Assembly (NCBI GenBank): GCA_045576335.1
Contig: JAZNGH010000008.1
Span: 31,497 to 95,496 of the forward strand
Origin: Scatosoma sp045576335
Lineage (GTDB): Bacteria; Bacillota; Clostridia; Christensenellales; Borkfalkiaceae
Reading direction: 5' to 3'
DNA: 64,000 bases
Shown: piece after piece, positions 40,240-48,894 of the stretch
Numbering within the stretch: position 1 is the first letter of the stretch
Layout: every line of letters begins with the position of its first letter
The notes under the pieces: generated by a model
What the model saw: only the letters and a program-made list of their open reading frames with translations
Databases searched by the model: none
What the model was told of the DNA's origin: nothing
Made by a program: the position numbers and the translations under genes

Positions 40240-41182
40240 ACGCTTGTATATCGCGGAAACGCCGTCAAAGCGGCTGGATACCTTTTTGAGCGAGCAGACG
40301 GACGAGTTCACTCGTTCGCACTTAAAAAAGCTCGTAGAGGGCGGGCAGGTATGCGTCAACGGCACGCCGCAAAAAAAAGCGGGCGCGGATATCAAGGCGG
40401 GGGACGTGGTGGAACTGACCGTTCCCGACGCGGTGGAATATACGGCAAAGCCCGAGAATATTCCCATTGAAATCGTGTACGAGGACGCTGATTTTGCCGT
40501 CGTAAATAAGCCCAAGGGTATGACGGTACATATCGGCAACGGCGTTGTAGAGGGTACGCTCGTCAACGCGCTGTTGTACGCCTTGGACAGTTTGAGCGGT
40601 ATCGGCGGCGTATTGCGCCCTGGTATCGTGCACCGTATCGACAAGGACACGACGGGCTTGCTCGTCGTGGCGAAAAACGACAAGGCGCACGTTTCGCTTG
40701 CTGCCCAAATCGCGGAAAAGACCTGCAAACGCACCTATTACGCGCTGTTGGAGGGGGATTTGAAGACGGAGAGCGGTACAATCGTAACGGATATCGGTAG
40801 ATCGCCGTCGGATAGGACGAAAATGGCGGTGTTGCCCGAGGGTAAGGGCAAAATTGCGATTACCGAATACCAAACGGTGGCGCATTTTGGACAAGAATTT
40901 ACGCTTTGCCGCTTTCAGCTGCAAACGGGCAGAACGCACCAAATCCGCGTGCACGCACGGCATTTAGGTCATCCCGTCGCGGGCGACCCCGTGTACGGCT
41001 TCAAAAAACAAAAATTAAATGCCGTCGGACAGCTTTTACACGCGCAAAAGCTTGAACTCACCCACCCGACGAGCGGGGAAAGAATGTGCTTCACCGCGCC
41101 TCTGCCCCCTTCGTTTTGCGAAATTTTGCAAAAACTTTGTAAGCGCTACGGCGTGGATAAAACGGTAATGGAAATATGTTAA
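40232..41182 (+). CDS. RluA-family 23S rRNA pseudouridine synthase
   Basis: 316 residues from ATG 40232, inside the end of lspA. N-terminal S4 RNA-binding domain (R-L-D-T-F-L-S-E-Q, then G-Q-V-C-V-N-G) and a synthase domain with the catalytic Asp in H-R-I-D-K-D-T-T-G-L; also V-V-N-K-P-K-G-M-T-V-H and R-T-H-Q-I-R-V-H. The lspA-rluD order is common in Bacillota and suggests the RluD branch, but the target uridine cannot be assigned. It overlaps the next gene by 7 bp. Confidence 0.9.
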   Translation: MDKRLYIAETPSKRLDTFLSEQTDEFTRSHLKKLVEGGQVCVNGTPQKKAGADIKAGDVVELTVPDAVEYTAKPENIPIEIVYEDADFAVVNKPKGMTVHIGNGVVEGTLVNALLYALDSLSGIGGVLRPGIVHRIDKDTTGLLVVAKNDKAHVSLAAQIAEKTCKRTYYALLEGDLKTESGTIVTDIGRSPSDRTKMAVLPEGKGKIAITEYQTVAHFGQEFTLCRFQLQTGRTHQIRVHARHLGHPVAGDPVYGFKKQKLNAVGQLLHAQKLELTHPTSGERMCFTAPLPPSFCEILQKLCKRYGVDKTVMEIC

Positions 41183-42480
41183 AAATCACCAAAATAAAAC
41201 GGAATAGTATCGCCGCGGAGCTTGGCTTAGAGGCGGGCGATATCGTCATGGCGTTTGACGGCTATCCTTGCGAGGACGAGCTGGATTATCTCTATTACGA
41301 GGAAGCGGAGCACTTTACTATGACCGTTCGCGATCATAGGAGCGGCGAAGAAACGCTCGTGGAGGTGGAAAAGGAGGCGGGCGAGGAATTAGGGCTGTTA
41401 TTTGAAAAGAACGCCAAGATTCGCACCTGCCACAACCGTTGCGTTTTTTGCTTCGTCGATCAGATGCCCAAGGGTATGCGTGAAAGCCTATACGTAAAAG
41501 ACGACGACTACGCAATGAGCTTTACTTGTGGGAATTTCGTGACGCTGACCAACCTTTCCGACGAGGGCTTGGAGCGGATTGTGCGCTTGGGGCTTTCCCC
41601 GCTGTATATTTCCGTGCACACGACCAACCCCCAGCTTCGCGAAAAGCTGTTGCGTAACCGCTTTGCGGGAAAAATCCTCCAACAGATAAAAACGCTTGCC
41701 GAAAACGGCATAAAAATGCACTGCCAAGCCGTGATCGTGCCAAACGAAAACGACGGTGCGGAATTAGAAAGAACGGCACGGGAGTTGTTTGCATATTATC
41801 CTGCCGTGCGCGACCTTGCTTGCGTGCCTACGGGCATCACCAAGTACCGCGACGGGCTGACCTATATTCCCGATATCGACAAAGCGTACAGCGCAAAGCT
41901 TTTGGATACCGTGGATAAATTGAATGCGGAGTTCGGCGTAAATTTCTTGCTTCCCGCGGACGAATATTTCGTCAAAGCGGAGCGGCCAATGAAGGACGCG
42001 GCGTTTTACGGCGACTTTGAACAAATCGAAAACGGAATCGGCTTGACGACCAAGTTTTTATGCGAAGCGTTCGCGGCGTTAGACGTGAAGGAGAATATTT
42101 GCTTGAAAAAGCCCAAAAAATCCCTGCTCGTTTGCGGGGTGAGCGCGGAAAAGACCTTGCGCGCGCTCGTAGAGAGCTGTAACGAGCGGATAAAGGGCTT
42201 GCAAGCCGAGCTTTTGCCCGTGAAAAACGACTTTTTCGGGGAAACGGTCACTTGCACGGGACTGCTTACGGGCAAAGACATCGTAAACGCGGTGGAAGCG
42301 TACCGCGCCGCGGGCGGGACGTTCGACGAGCTGGTGCTTGCGGGCAATACGCTCAAAGAATTTGAGGATATATTCCTTTGCGGAATGACGCTTGCGGAAA
42401 TGAAAAAACGCTTGCGCTTGCAGCGTATCCGCGTCAATCGCGACGGCGGTTACGGTTTGATAGAAATACTCATTAAATAA
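41176..42480 (+). CDS. DUF512 radical SAM protein with N-terminal PDZ domain
   Basis: 434 residues. PDZ-like N-terminus (S-I-A-A-E-L-G-L-E-A-G-D-I-V), then radical SAM motif C-H-N-R-C-V-F-C-F-V-D-Q with the CxxxCxxC cluster, and a C-terminal DUF512 domain ending V-N-R-D-G-G-Y-G-L. The gene is regularly found just upstream of der in clostridia, as here (15 bp). The activity has not been established for this family to my knowledge; a role in ribosome or RNA biology is only suggested by the neighbourhood. Confidence 0.88.
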   Translation: MLKITKIKRNSIAAELGLEAGDIVMAFDGYPCEDELDYLYYEEAEHFTMTVRDHRSGEETLVEVEKEAGEELGLLFEKNAKIRTCHNRCVFCFVDQMPKGMRESLYVKDDDYAMSFTCGNFVTLTNLSDEGLERIVRLGLSPLYISVHTTNPQLREKLLRNRFAGKILQQIKTLAENGIKMHCQAVIVPNENDGAELERTARELFAYYPAVRDLACVPTGITKYRDGLTYIPDIDKAYSAKLLDTVDKLNAEFGVNFLLPADEYFVKAERPMKDAAFYGDFEQIENGIGLTTKFLCEAFAALDVKENICLKKPKKSLLVCGVSAEKTLRALVESCNERIKGLQAELLPVKNDFFGETVTCTGLLTGKDIVNAVEAYRAAGGTFDELVLAGNTLKEFEDIFLCGMTLAEMKKRLRLQRIRVNRDGGYGLIEILIK

Positions 42481-42495
42481 AAGGAGAGGATAGAG

Positions 42496-43809
42496 ATGGC
42501 AAATCCTTTGATTGCGCTCGTTGGCAGACCCAACGTAGGCAAAAGTACGTTTTTTAATAAGGTGGCGGGTCGGAAAATTTCCATTACGGAAGATAAACCG
42601 GGGGTCACGCGGGACAGATTGTACGCGGACGCGACTTGGCGAAGTAAAAATTTTACGATGGTCGATACGGGCGGTTTGGAGCTGAAATCGGAAGATATCA
42701 TGTGGAAAGAAATCGCCAAACAGGCGGACGTGGCGATCGACACGGCGGACGTTATTTTGTTCTTTACGGACGGGCGCGACGGCTTGCACCCCTCCGATTA
42801 CGACGTCGCGGATATTCTCCGCCGTAGCAAAAAGCCCGTCATTCTCGTCGTGAATAAAATCGACGAATATTCCCCCGATAAAGTGTTTGAATTTTATTCG
42901 TTGGGGCTTGGCGAGCCGTTTGCCGTTTCCGCGGAGCATTCGCAAGGCGTGGGCGACGTTTTGGACGAGGCGATTACCTATTTCCCCGAGGTCACGATTG
43001 AGCCCGTACCCTCCTTGAAAATCGCCGTCGTCGGTAAACCCAACGCGGGTAAATCCAGTCTTGTAAATCGCTTGCTCGGCAGCGAGAGAAGTATCGTTAC
43101 GCCTATGGCAGGTACGACGCGAGACGCGATCGACACCCTTTTTTACCGCGGCAATAAGGCGTATACGCTCATTGATACGGCGGGTATTAGGAAGAAAAAG
43201 AATGTGGACGACGACGTGGAATATTACAGCAATATGCGCGCGTTCGACGCGGTGAGAAGAAGCGACGTTTGCTTGCTCGTCGTGGACAGCGCGGAGGGGC
43301 TTACCGAACAGGACGTAAAAATTATCGGCTACGTGCACGAGCAGGGCAAGCCCTCCGTAATCGTAATGAATAAATGGGATTTAATCGAAAAGGATACCCA
43401 CACCGTCAACAAGTTCGAGGAAAAGCTCAAAGAGGACCTCAAATTTATGGACTATTATAAGTCCTTGTATATTTCGGCAAAGACGGGTCAGCGCGTAGAA
43501 AAATTGCTTGCCGCGGCGGAAGAGGTATACGCGCACGCGTCCTTCCGCGTACCGACGGGCGAATTGAACGATTTGATCGGCGACGCGATCCGCTTGCAAG
43601 AACCGCCCTCGTATTTGGGCAGAAGAATGCGCGTGTTCTTCTCCTCACAAGTGAGCGTGCGCCCTCCCGTGTTCGCGCTGTTCGTCAACGACGAAAGGCT
43701 TTTGCACTTCTCGTACGAACGGTATTTGGAAAACACCATTCGCCGCGCCTACGACTTTTCGGGTACGCCCATTAAGATTACCGTCCGCGAGAAAAAGGAC
43801 GACGAGTAA
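42496..43809 (+). CDS. der: Ribosome biogenesis GTPase Der (EngA)
   Basis: 437 residues. Two GTPase domains in tandem: first G-R-P-N-V-G-K-S-T, D-T-G-G, N-K-I-D; second G-K-P-N-A-G-K-S-S, D-T-A-G-I-R and N-K-W-D. A C-terminal KH-like domain with N-D-E-R-L-L follows. It assists maturation of the 50S subunit. Shine-Dalgarno AAGGAGAGGAT. The upstream DUF512 gene and downstream plsY are the usual clostridial neighbours. Confidence 0.96.
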   Translation: MANPLIALVGRPNVGKSTFFNKVAGRKISITEDKPGVTRDRLYADATWRSKNFTMVDTGGLELKSEDIMWKEIAKQADVAIDTADVILFFTDGRDGLHPSDYDVADILRRSKKPVILVVNKIDEYSPDKVFEFYSLGLGEPFAVSAEHSQGVGDVLDEAITYFPEVTIEPVPSLKIAVVGKPNAGKSSLVNRLLGSERSIVTPMAGTTRDAIDTLFYRGNKAYTLIDTAGIRKKKNVDDDVEYYSNMRAFDAVRRSDVCLLVVDSAEGLTEQDVKIIGYVHEQGKPSVIVMNKWDLIEKDTHTVNKFEEKLKEDLKFMDYYKSLYISAKTGQRVEKLLAAAEEVYAHASFRVPTGELNDLIGDAIRLQEPPSYLGRRMRVFFSSQVSVRPPVFALFVNDERLLHFSYERYLENTIRRAYDFSGTPIKITVREKKDDE

Positions 43810-43824
43810 AATAAGGAGAAAACA

Positions 43825-44553
43825 ATGCAATCCTTTTCATTTTCACAAAACTGGTGGCAATTTTTGCTCGTGGCGATCGTATGCTATTTTTTCGGTTGCT
43901 TGAATTTTGCCATTATCATTTCCCGATTGAAAAAGAGCGACATCACCAAAATCGGCAGCGGCAATCCGGGTACTATGAATATGAGCCGCGAATTTGGTTG
44001 GAAGGTGGGTATTCTGACTTTTTTCGGCGACGCGCTCAAATGCGGTATTCCGCTTCTCGTGAGCTACTTTTTATATAAAGATTTTCGCTTCGAGGATACG
44101 GTAGTTCGCGTTTCCGATTTTATGCGCTATTTTTGTATGCTGTTCGTCGTGCTGGGGCATATCTTCCCCGTCACCACGCGCTTTAAGGGCGGCAAGGGTA
44201 TTGCCACCGCGTTCGGGGGCTTTTGGTTTGGGCTTTCTTGCGAAAACCCGTGGTGGATATTGCTTGGATTTCTCGTGCTCGTTTGCGTACTCTTATTCAT
44301 TTTCTTCACCGAATGGGGGTCGCTTGGCAATATTTCGGGCGTGTCGGTGTTCAGCATTATTCAGCTCGTGATATTCTTCTCGCGCTACGGTACAGGCTAT
44401 TTCAACGCGTATCTGGTATGCCTGTATGGGTTCATATTCCTTTTGAACGTGCTCACTTGGGGCGCGCATTACAAAAACTTGGGCAGACTTTTGTCGGGAG
44501 AAGAACACAGAACCTCCTTGAAAAAAATCGTTCGAAAAGCAAAGAAATCGTAA
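43825..44553 (+). CDS. plsY: Glycerol-3-phosphate acyltransferase PlsY
   Basis: Acylates glycerol-3-phosphate with acyl-phosphate to start phospholipid synthesis. 242 residues, longer than the usual 200. Family motifs: I-G-S-G-N-P-G-T-M-N (first active-site loop), V-V-L-G-H-I-F-P-V and F-K-G-G-K-G-I-A-T (phosphate loop), and a third loop around T-E-W-G-S-L-G. The extra length lies in the basic C-terminal tail (S-L-K-K-I-V-R-K-A-K-K). AAGGAG precedes ATG. Confidence 0.93.
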   Translation: MQSFSFSQNWWQFLLVAIVCYFFGCLNFAIIISRLKKSDITKIGSGNPGTMNMSREFGWKVGILTFFGDALKCGIPLLVSYFLYKDFRFEDTVVRVSDFMRYFCMLFVVLGHIFPVTTRFKGGKGIATAFGGFWFGLSCENPWWILLGFLVLVCVLLFIFFTEWGSLGNISGVSVFSIIQLVIFFSRYGTGYFNAYLVCLYGFIFLLNVLTWGAHYKNLGRLLSGEEHRTSLKKIVRKAKKS

Positions 44554-44563
44554 AGAGGTAATT

Positions 44564-45922
44564 ATGAATATTATTATCGTAGGCTGTGGGCGTGTCGGCA
44601 GAACACTCGCGGAAAAACTCAATAACGACGGCAACGCCGTTACCGTAATCGACACCTCTGCCGAAAAGGTGCAAAAAGTGACGAGCCGCTACGACGTTAT
44701 GGGCGTAGTGGGCAACGGCGCGACGCACACCGCCCAGCAAGAAGCGGGCGTGGAAAGAGCGGATTTGCTTATCGCCGTGACCAACTCGGACGAATTGAAT
44801 TTACTCTGCTGTCTGGTTGCGAAAAAAGAGGGACATTGTCAAACGATTGCCCGCGTAAAAAATCCCGTGTACAGTCAGGAGCTGGAATATCTGAAAGACG
44901 AGCTGGGGCTTGCTATGGTCATCAACCCCGAATACGCGGCGGCGGAAGAGATTGCGCGAGTGCTTCGCTTTCCCTCCGCGCTTAAAATCGAACCGTTCGC
45001 CAAGGGCAAGGTGGAGCTGATTAAATTCAAGCTTCCAAAGGACAGCGAAATTATCGGTATGTCGGTAAAAGAGGTCGTGATGAAATATCGTTGCGATTTG
45101 CTCGTTTGCACGATTGAACGCGGTGATGAGGCGTATATTGCCAACGGTGATTTTGTCTTTGCTGAAAAGGACGTCGTGTCCATTATCGCTTCGCCTAAAA
45201 ACGCGTACGATTTCTTCGTGGCAATCAACTACAAAGGTCATTCCATCAAAAACGCGCTCGTCGCGGGCGGCGGCACGATTACGCATTATCTTTGCGGAAT
45301 GTTTGAAAAATCCAAACGCATTTCCTTGAAGGTGATAGAGAAAGATATTAAGGTTTGCGAAAAGCTTTGCTTGGAATGGGAAAAGGTAGACGTTATCCAC
45401 GGCGACCCGTCCGACCACGACCTTTTGTTGGAGGAGGGTATTGCGAAAGCGGGCGCGTTCGTTACGCTTACCGAATCGGACGAGGAAAATATTTTGCTTT
45501 CGGTCTTTGCTAAGGGCGTGGGCAAGGGCAAGCTCGTGACCAAAATCAACCGAATGGACTACGACAACGTCGTTTCACAGCTCGAACTAGATACCACCAT
45601 TTGTCCCCGCTCGATTACGGCGGACGAGATTTTGCGCTACGTTCGCGCTATGAAAAACACGATGGGGAGCAATATCGAAACGCTGTACAATATCATTCAG
45701 GGTAAAGTCGAAGCTTCGGAATTTATCGTCAAGGAAAATTCCCCGATTTTGGGTGTACCCCTTTCCAAGCTCAAATTCAAGAAGGACGTTTTAATCGGGT
45801 CTATTACGCGTGGAGATAACGTCATCATTCCCCGCGGTCAGGACGTAATCGAGGTGGGCGACGCGGTGGTTGTCGTCTGCAAACAGCGCGCACTTCACGA
45901 TATTGCCGACGTGCTCAAATAA
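44564..45922 (+). CDS. trkA: Potassium transporter regulatory subunit TrkA
   Basis: 452 residues, two RCK repeats, each a Rossmann NAD-binding domain plus a small TrkA_C domain. Repeat one starts M-N-I-I-I-V-G-C-G-R-V-G; repeat two begins N-A-L-V-A-G-G-G-T-I-T near residue 227. Gates the TrkH channel in response to nucleotides. It starts 10 bp after plsY and is followed 12 bp later by trkH, making a complete K+ uptake pair. Confidence 0.94.
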   Translation: MNIIIVGCGRVGRTLAEKLNNDGNAVTVIDTSAEKVQKVTSRYDVMGVVGNGATHTAQQEAGVERADLLIAVTNSDELNLLCCLVAKKEGHCQTIARVKNPVYSQELEYLKDELGLAMVINPEYAAAEEIARVLRFPSALKIEPFAKGKVELIKFKLPKDSEIIGMSVKEVVMKYRCDLLVCTIERGDEAYIANGDFVFAEKDVVSIIASPKNAYDFFVAINYKGHSIKNALVAGGGTITHYLCGMFEKSKRISLKVIEKDIKVCEKLCLEWEKVDVIHGDPSDHDLLLEEGIAKAGAFVTLTESDEENILLSVFAKGVGKGKLVTKINRMDYDNVVSQLELDTTICPRSITADEILRYVRAMKNTMGSNIETLYNIIQGKVEASEFIVKENSPILGVPLSKLKFKKDVLIGSITRGDNVIIPRGQDVIEVGDAVVVVCKQRALHDIADVLK

Positions 45923-45934
45923 GGCGGTTTTAAG

Positions 45935-47392
45935 ATGAATTACGGAATTATAAAACGCACACTCGGCTGGATACTTATTTTCGAAGCGATATTCTTCGCT
46001 TTGCCTGCAATCGTTGCGCTTGCTTGCGGGGAAGAGGAAATATACGATTTTCTGCTTGCTATGCTCGTCAGCGTTGCCGTGGGCGGTGTGCTTCTAATCG
46101 GTAAAAATAAAAATCATAATATTTACGCCAAAGAGGGTATCGTAATTGTTGCCGCAAGTTGGCTTTTGATGAGCTTGATCGGCGCGCTGCCCTTTGTGTT
46201 TTCGGGCACAATTCCCTCGTACGTAGACGCTGTGTTCGAAACGGTTTCGGGCTTCACCACGACGGGCGCGACCATTTTGAGCGGCGAACAAATCGAGGCT
46301 TTGCCGCAATCGCTTTTGATGTGGCGAAGTACTACGCATTGGCTGGGCGGTATGGGCGTGCTCGTGTTTATTATGGCGTTTTTGCCTCTTTGCGCGGGCG
46401 GAAATAATATCAATATACTCCGCGCGGAAAGCCCCGGTCCGTCCGTGAGCAAACTCGTGCCGAAAATGCGTTCGACGGCGGGCATTTTGTATTTGATTTA
46501 TACGGCGTTGACGGTTTTAGAGTTTGTTCTGCTCCTTTGCGGGGATATGAACGTTTTGGAAGCACTCAACACCGCGTTTTCCACGGCGGGCACAGGCGGT
46601 TTTGGCTGTAAGGCGGATAGCCTTGGCGGGTATTCGGACTATACCCAAATCGTCGTCACCGTGTTTATGGTGCTGTTTTCTATCAATTTCACTTCGTATT
46701 TCTTTATTTTGCGGGGAAAAATCAAGGACGCGTTCAATACCGAGGTGCGCGTATTTTTGGGGATTGTGATTACGGCGATTGCGCTCATTTCGCTCAATCT
46801 TTGCCTGACGGAGAGCACGGCGTACGACTTCACGGTAGGGGAAGCGATTAAGCATTCGGCGTTTTCCGTCGTTTCCGTCATTTCCACGACGGGCTTTGCG
46901 ACGGTGGATTTCAACCTTTGGCCTACTTTGTCCAAGTCAGTGCTCGTGATTTTGATGTTCGTGGGCGCGTGTGCAGGGAGCACGGGCGGCGGTATGAAGG
47001 TGTCGCGTATGGTCATTTTATTCAAGGGTGCGACGCACGAAATGAAGCGTATGCTTCACCCCAAGCAAATCAAGAAGATATCTATGGATAAGCGGGTCGT
47101 AGATCACGAGGTAGTGCGCGGCGTGAATAGCTATCTTATCGCCTACGTTGGGTTGTATCTTTTGTCTATGCTGTTGGTTGCGATTGAAGGACACGATTTG
47201 GTTACGACGTTTACCTCCGTCGCGGCTACCATCAATAACGTCGGTCCGGGGCTGAATTTGGTTGGACCGAGCGGGAATTTTGCATTTTTTACTGATTTTT
47301 CGAAAATCGTATTTATCTTTGATATGTTGGCGGGAAGGCTGGAAATTTTCCCTATGCTTTTGCTTTTTGCACCGTCTACTTGGAGGAAATAA
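45935..47392 (+). CDS. trkH: Potassium uptake protein TrkH
   Basis: 485 residues, about ten transmembrane helices with four pore-loop repeats. Selectivity-filter-like stretches: S-G-F-T-T-T-G-A-T, S-T-A-G-T-G-G-F-G, S-T-T-G-F-A-T-V and the C-terminal N-N-V-G-P-G-L; also A-G-S-T-G-G-G-M-K-V. Forms the K+ path gated by TrkA, encoded immediately upstream. Last gene of the plus-strand run that starts at lgt. No terminator is obvious before the ssrA promoter. Confidence 0.95.
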   Translation: MNYGIIKRTLGWILIFEAIFFALPAIVALACGEEEIYDFLLAMLVSVAVGGVLLIGKNKNHNIYAKEGIVIVAASWLLMSLIGALPFVFSGTIPSYVDAVFETVSGFTTTGATILSGEQIEALPQSLLMWRSTTHWLGGMGVLVFIMAFLPLCAGGNNINILRAESPGPSVSKLVPKMRSTAGILYLIYTALTVLEFVLLLCGDMNVLEALNTAFSTAGTGGFGCKADSLGGYSDYTQIVVTVFMVLFSINFTSYFFILRGKIKDAFNTEVRVFLGIVITAIALISLNLCLTESTAYDFTVGEAIKHSAFSVVSVISTTGFATVDFNLWPTLSKSVLVILMFVGACAGSTGGGMKVSRMVILFKGATHEMKRMLHPKQIKKISMDKRVVDHEVVRGVNSYLIAYVGLYLLSMLLVAIEGHDLVTTFTSVAATINNVGPGLNLVGPSGNFAFFTDFSKIVFIFDMLAGRLEIFPMLLLFAPSTWRK

Positions 47393-47413
47393 TAGGAAAT
47401 TGCGTAAAAATCG

Positions 47414-47442
47414 TTTACTTTTTGTGCGGTTGTGTGTATAAT
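47414..47442 (+). promoter_or_regulatory. Probable ssrA promoter
   Basis: TTTACT (47414-47419), 17 bp, TATAAT (47437-47442), about 20 nt before the mature tmRNA 5' end. Confidence 0.6.
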
Positions 47443-47464
47443 AATATAGCAACCGCAAAAAAAC

Positions 47465-47831
47465 GGGGGTGTCACGGATTCGATTGCCGGTGAGCGAAAG
47501 GATAAGCATACCGCGGACGGAGCGACCGCGATAAAACGTTCCAACTAAACTTAAATGCAGATAGAAATGCAAACTACGCTCTTGCAGCGTAACTTCGTTT
47601 ATTAACGAATCGTCACGCCCGATTTATCCGTCGGTCGGGGTCGTGGCGTCAACAAGGCGGAGCCCTCTTTATAAAATCGGAAGGTGTTTTATAGAGAGTA
47701 TTCAGCCTTCTGCTTTTTGCAAAGCGTGTTTACCCGCGTTGTAAAATTAAGAAATAATAGATAAAATAAGTATGTAGAAAGTTTTTTGGCAGCCGAGTAA
47801 GACGTGAGTTCAACTCTCACCACCTCCACCA
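47465..47831 (+). ncRNA. ssrA: tmRNA (transfer-messenger RNA)
   Basis: Rescues stalled ribosomes. The 5' end GGGGGTG pairs with CACCTCC near the 3' end, completing the alanine-tRNA-like acceptor before encoded ACCA. The D-arm region contains GGATTCGATTGCC and the T-arm GTTCAACTC. The tag frame starts at GCA 47557 and stops at TAA 47590-47592, giving ADRNANYALAA; the NYALAA end is the usual proteolysis signal. 367 nt fits the family. The 3' end is repeated in inverted orientation just downstream. Confidence 0.95.
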
Positions 47832-47883
47832 ACGCACGAACGCCCGAAAGGGCGTTTTTTCGTGCGTTGGTGGAGGTGGTGAG
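47816..47883. repeat. 25 bp perfect inverted repeat containing the ssrA 3' end
   Basis: Bases 47816-47840 (CTCACCACCTCCACCAACGC and onward) recur as an exact reverse complement at 47859-47883, flanking the terminator stem-loop. The copy includes the tmRNA acceptor strand and CCA. Such duplication is not required for termination and may be a relic of integration or inversion at ssrA. Confidence 0.85.
47839..47860 (+). terminator. Terminator of ssrA
   Basis: AACGCCC, GAAA loop, GGGCGTT, then TTTT. It is the tip of a much larger inverted repeat (47816-47883). Confidence 0.85.
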
Positions 47884-47884
47884 A

Positions 47885-47919
47885 ATGAAAATGAGAGGTC
47901 ATAAACCTCTCATTTTCAT
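47885..47919. terminator. Perfect 15 bp hairpin at the end of the SLOG gene
   Basis: Bases 47885-47899 pair with 47905-47919, loop 5 nt. It includes the last codons of the minus-strand gene. On the plus strand an AT-rich, T-rich tract follows, so it may be a backup terminator for ssrA rather than for the minus gene. Confidence 0.6.
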
Positions 47920-48507
47920 ATTTATTTTTTTGAAATCTTCGTCTTTTTGCCGTTCTGCTTCTAATAAAGAAATATATTCGATTTTTGCCCTTGACGCGTT
48001 AGGAAGCAAGATATAATCTATATATTTATTTTGTTTTCTTTCTGCATACCGTAGTGTGTTATACGTTCCGCCCGATTGACTTTCATTCCACACAGCGATA
48101 ATCAATTCCGATTTGTCCACCATATAACGGTTGCGTTGGTGCATACACCCACGGTGATAATATGGGGAAAGTATAGTAACGCGGTCGGCTTTTTCTAAAA
48201 TATAATGATATCGCTCTTTATCCGTTTTGCTCCATTTCAAATCTTGGTTTGCGCACGGTACGGCAATTTCCAACTGAATATGCGGATATTTTTCGCGAAG
48301 ATTGATTACGGTTTCGGAAAAATCCATATCCGCGCCGATAGCCCCGCCGCTGATAAAATATCCAAACCCGTTTTTTGTAATAGCTTGTTCAATCGCATAT
48401 TCTAAAATTTGCAAATATTCTTTATGCAGTTCGCAAGATTTGTCCTCGTAATTCCATAAAAAGCCTTTCGGACGGTGACCCGTACAACAACAAATTCTAT
48501 ATTCCAT
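47899..48507 (-). CDS. SLOG/YpsA-like (DUF1273) nucleotide-binding family protein
   Basis: 202 residues from ATG 48507 (GAGAGG upstream). C-C-C-T-G-H-R-P-K-G-F near the N-terminus is the YpsA/DUF1273 signature. F-I-S-G-G-A-I-G-A-D is the Rossmannoid loop of the SLOG superfamily. V-T-I-L-S-P-Y-Y-H-R-G-C-M-H-Q-R-N and Q-S-G-G-T-Y-N-T-L complete the fold. SLOG proteins bind nucleotides or their derivatives; many sit in mobile or conflict islands. The ligand is unknown. The C-terminus is charged. Position next to ssrA and HTH genes suggests an acquired island. Confidence 0.8.
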   Translation of the reverse strand: MEYRICCCTGHRPKGFLWNYEDKSCELHKEYLQILEYAIEQAITKNGFGYFISGGAIGADMDFSETVINLREKYPHIQLEIAVPCANQDLKWSKTDKERYHYILEKADRVTILSPYYHRGCMHQRNRYMVDKSELIIAVWNESQSGGTYNTLRYAERKQNKYIDYILLPNASRAKIEYISLLEAERQKDEDFKKINMKMRGL

Positions 48508-48528
48508 AAAAAACCTCTCATACAAAAA

Positions 48529-48557
48529 AGTTTACCACAATCAACAAAAAATGTCAA
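48529..48557 (-). promoter_or_regulatory. Promoter of the SLOG gene
   Basis: Minus strand: TTGACA (48557-48552), 17 bp, TAAACT (48534-48529). Confidence 0.75.
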
Positions 48558-48558
48558 T

Positions 48559-48590
48559 CCGTACGCCATAGCGTACGAGATATTTTTTTG
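48559..48590 (+). terminator. Hairpin plus T-run upstream of the HTH genes
   Basis: CGTACGC (48560-48566) pairs with GCGTACG (48571-48577), followed by seven T (48583-48589). It lies in the divergent region before the HTH genes, so it may be an attenuator or a barrier to read-through. A second small hairpin (CGTCC with GGACG) lies at 48614-48632. Confidence 0.55.
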
Positions 48591-48656
48591 AGTATTTTAC
48601 AATCTATATAATAAGCGTCCGCTATTTAGGACGGTTTTATATAGGAGAATAGTGCT

Positions 48657-48890
48657 ATGCGGTTAGTGGAAGCAATAGGAAAGAGGGTAGATTTCTTGTT
48701 AAAAGAGCGAAACTTGTCATTGTATAAATTAGAACAAATAGGCGGTGTTCCTCGTTCTACCGTAAGTGACATAATTTTAGTAAAGAAGAAAAAGGTGACA
48801 ACCGATACCATTTATCAAATTTGTGCAACCATAGAAATTAGTTTGAAAGAATTTTTTGACGACCCTATATTCAATGAGGTTAATGATTAA
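48657..48890 (+). CDS. Small HTH (XRE-type) regulator, first of a tandem pair
   Basis: 77 residues: L-V-E-A-I-G-K-R-V-D-F-L-L-K-E-R, then helix-turn-helix L-E-Q-I-G-G-V-P-R-S-T-V-S-D-I and a conserved T-I-Y-Q-I-C tail ending F-F-D-D-P-I-F-N-E-V. Good Shine-Dalgarno TAGGAGA. The following gene is a close paralogue. The protein is nothing but an HTH domain, so it needs a partner or self-assembly. Target unknown. Confidence 0.85.
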   Translation: MRLVEAIGKRVDFLLKERNLSLYKLEQIGGVPRSTVSDIILVKKKKVTTDTIYQICATIEISLKEFFDDPIFNEVND

Positions 48891-48894
48891 GTTT

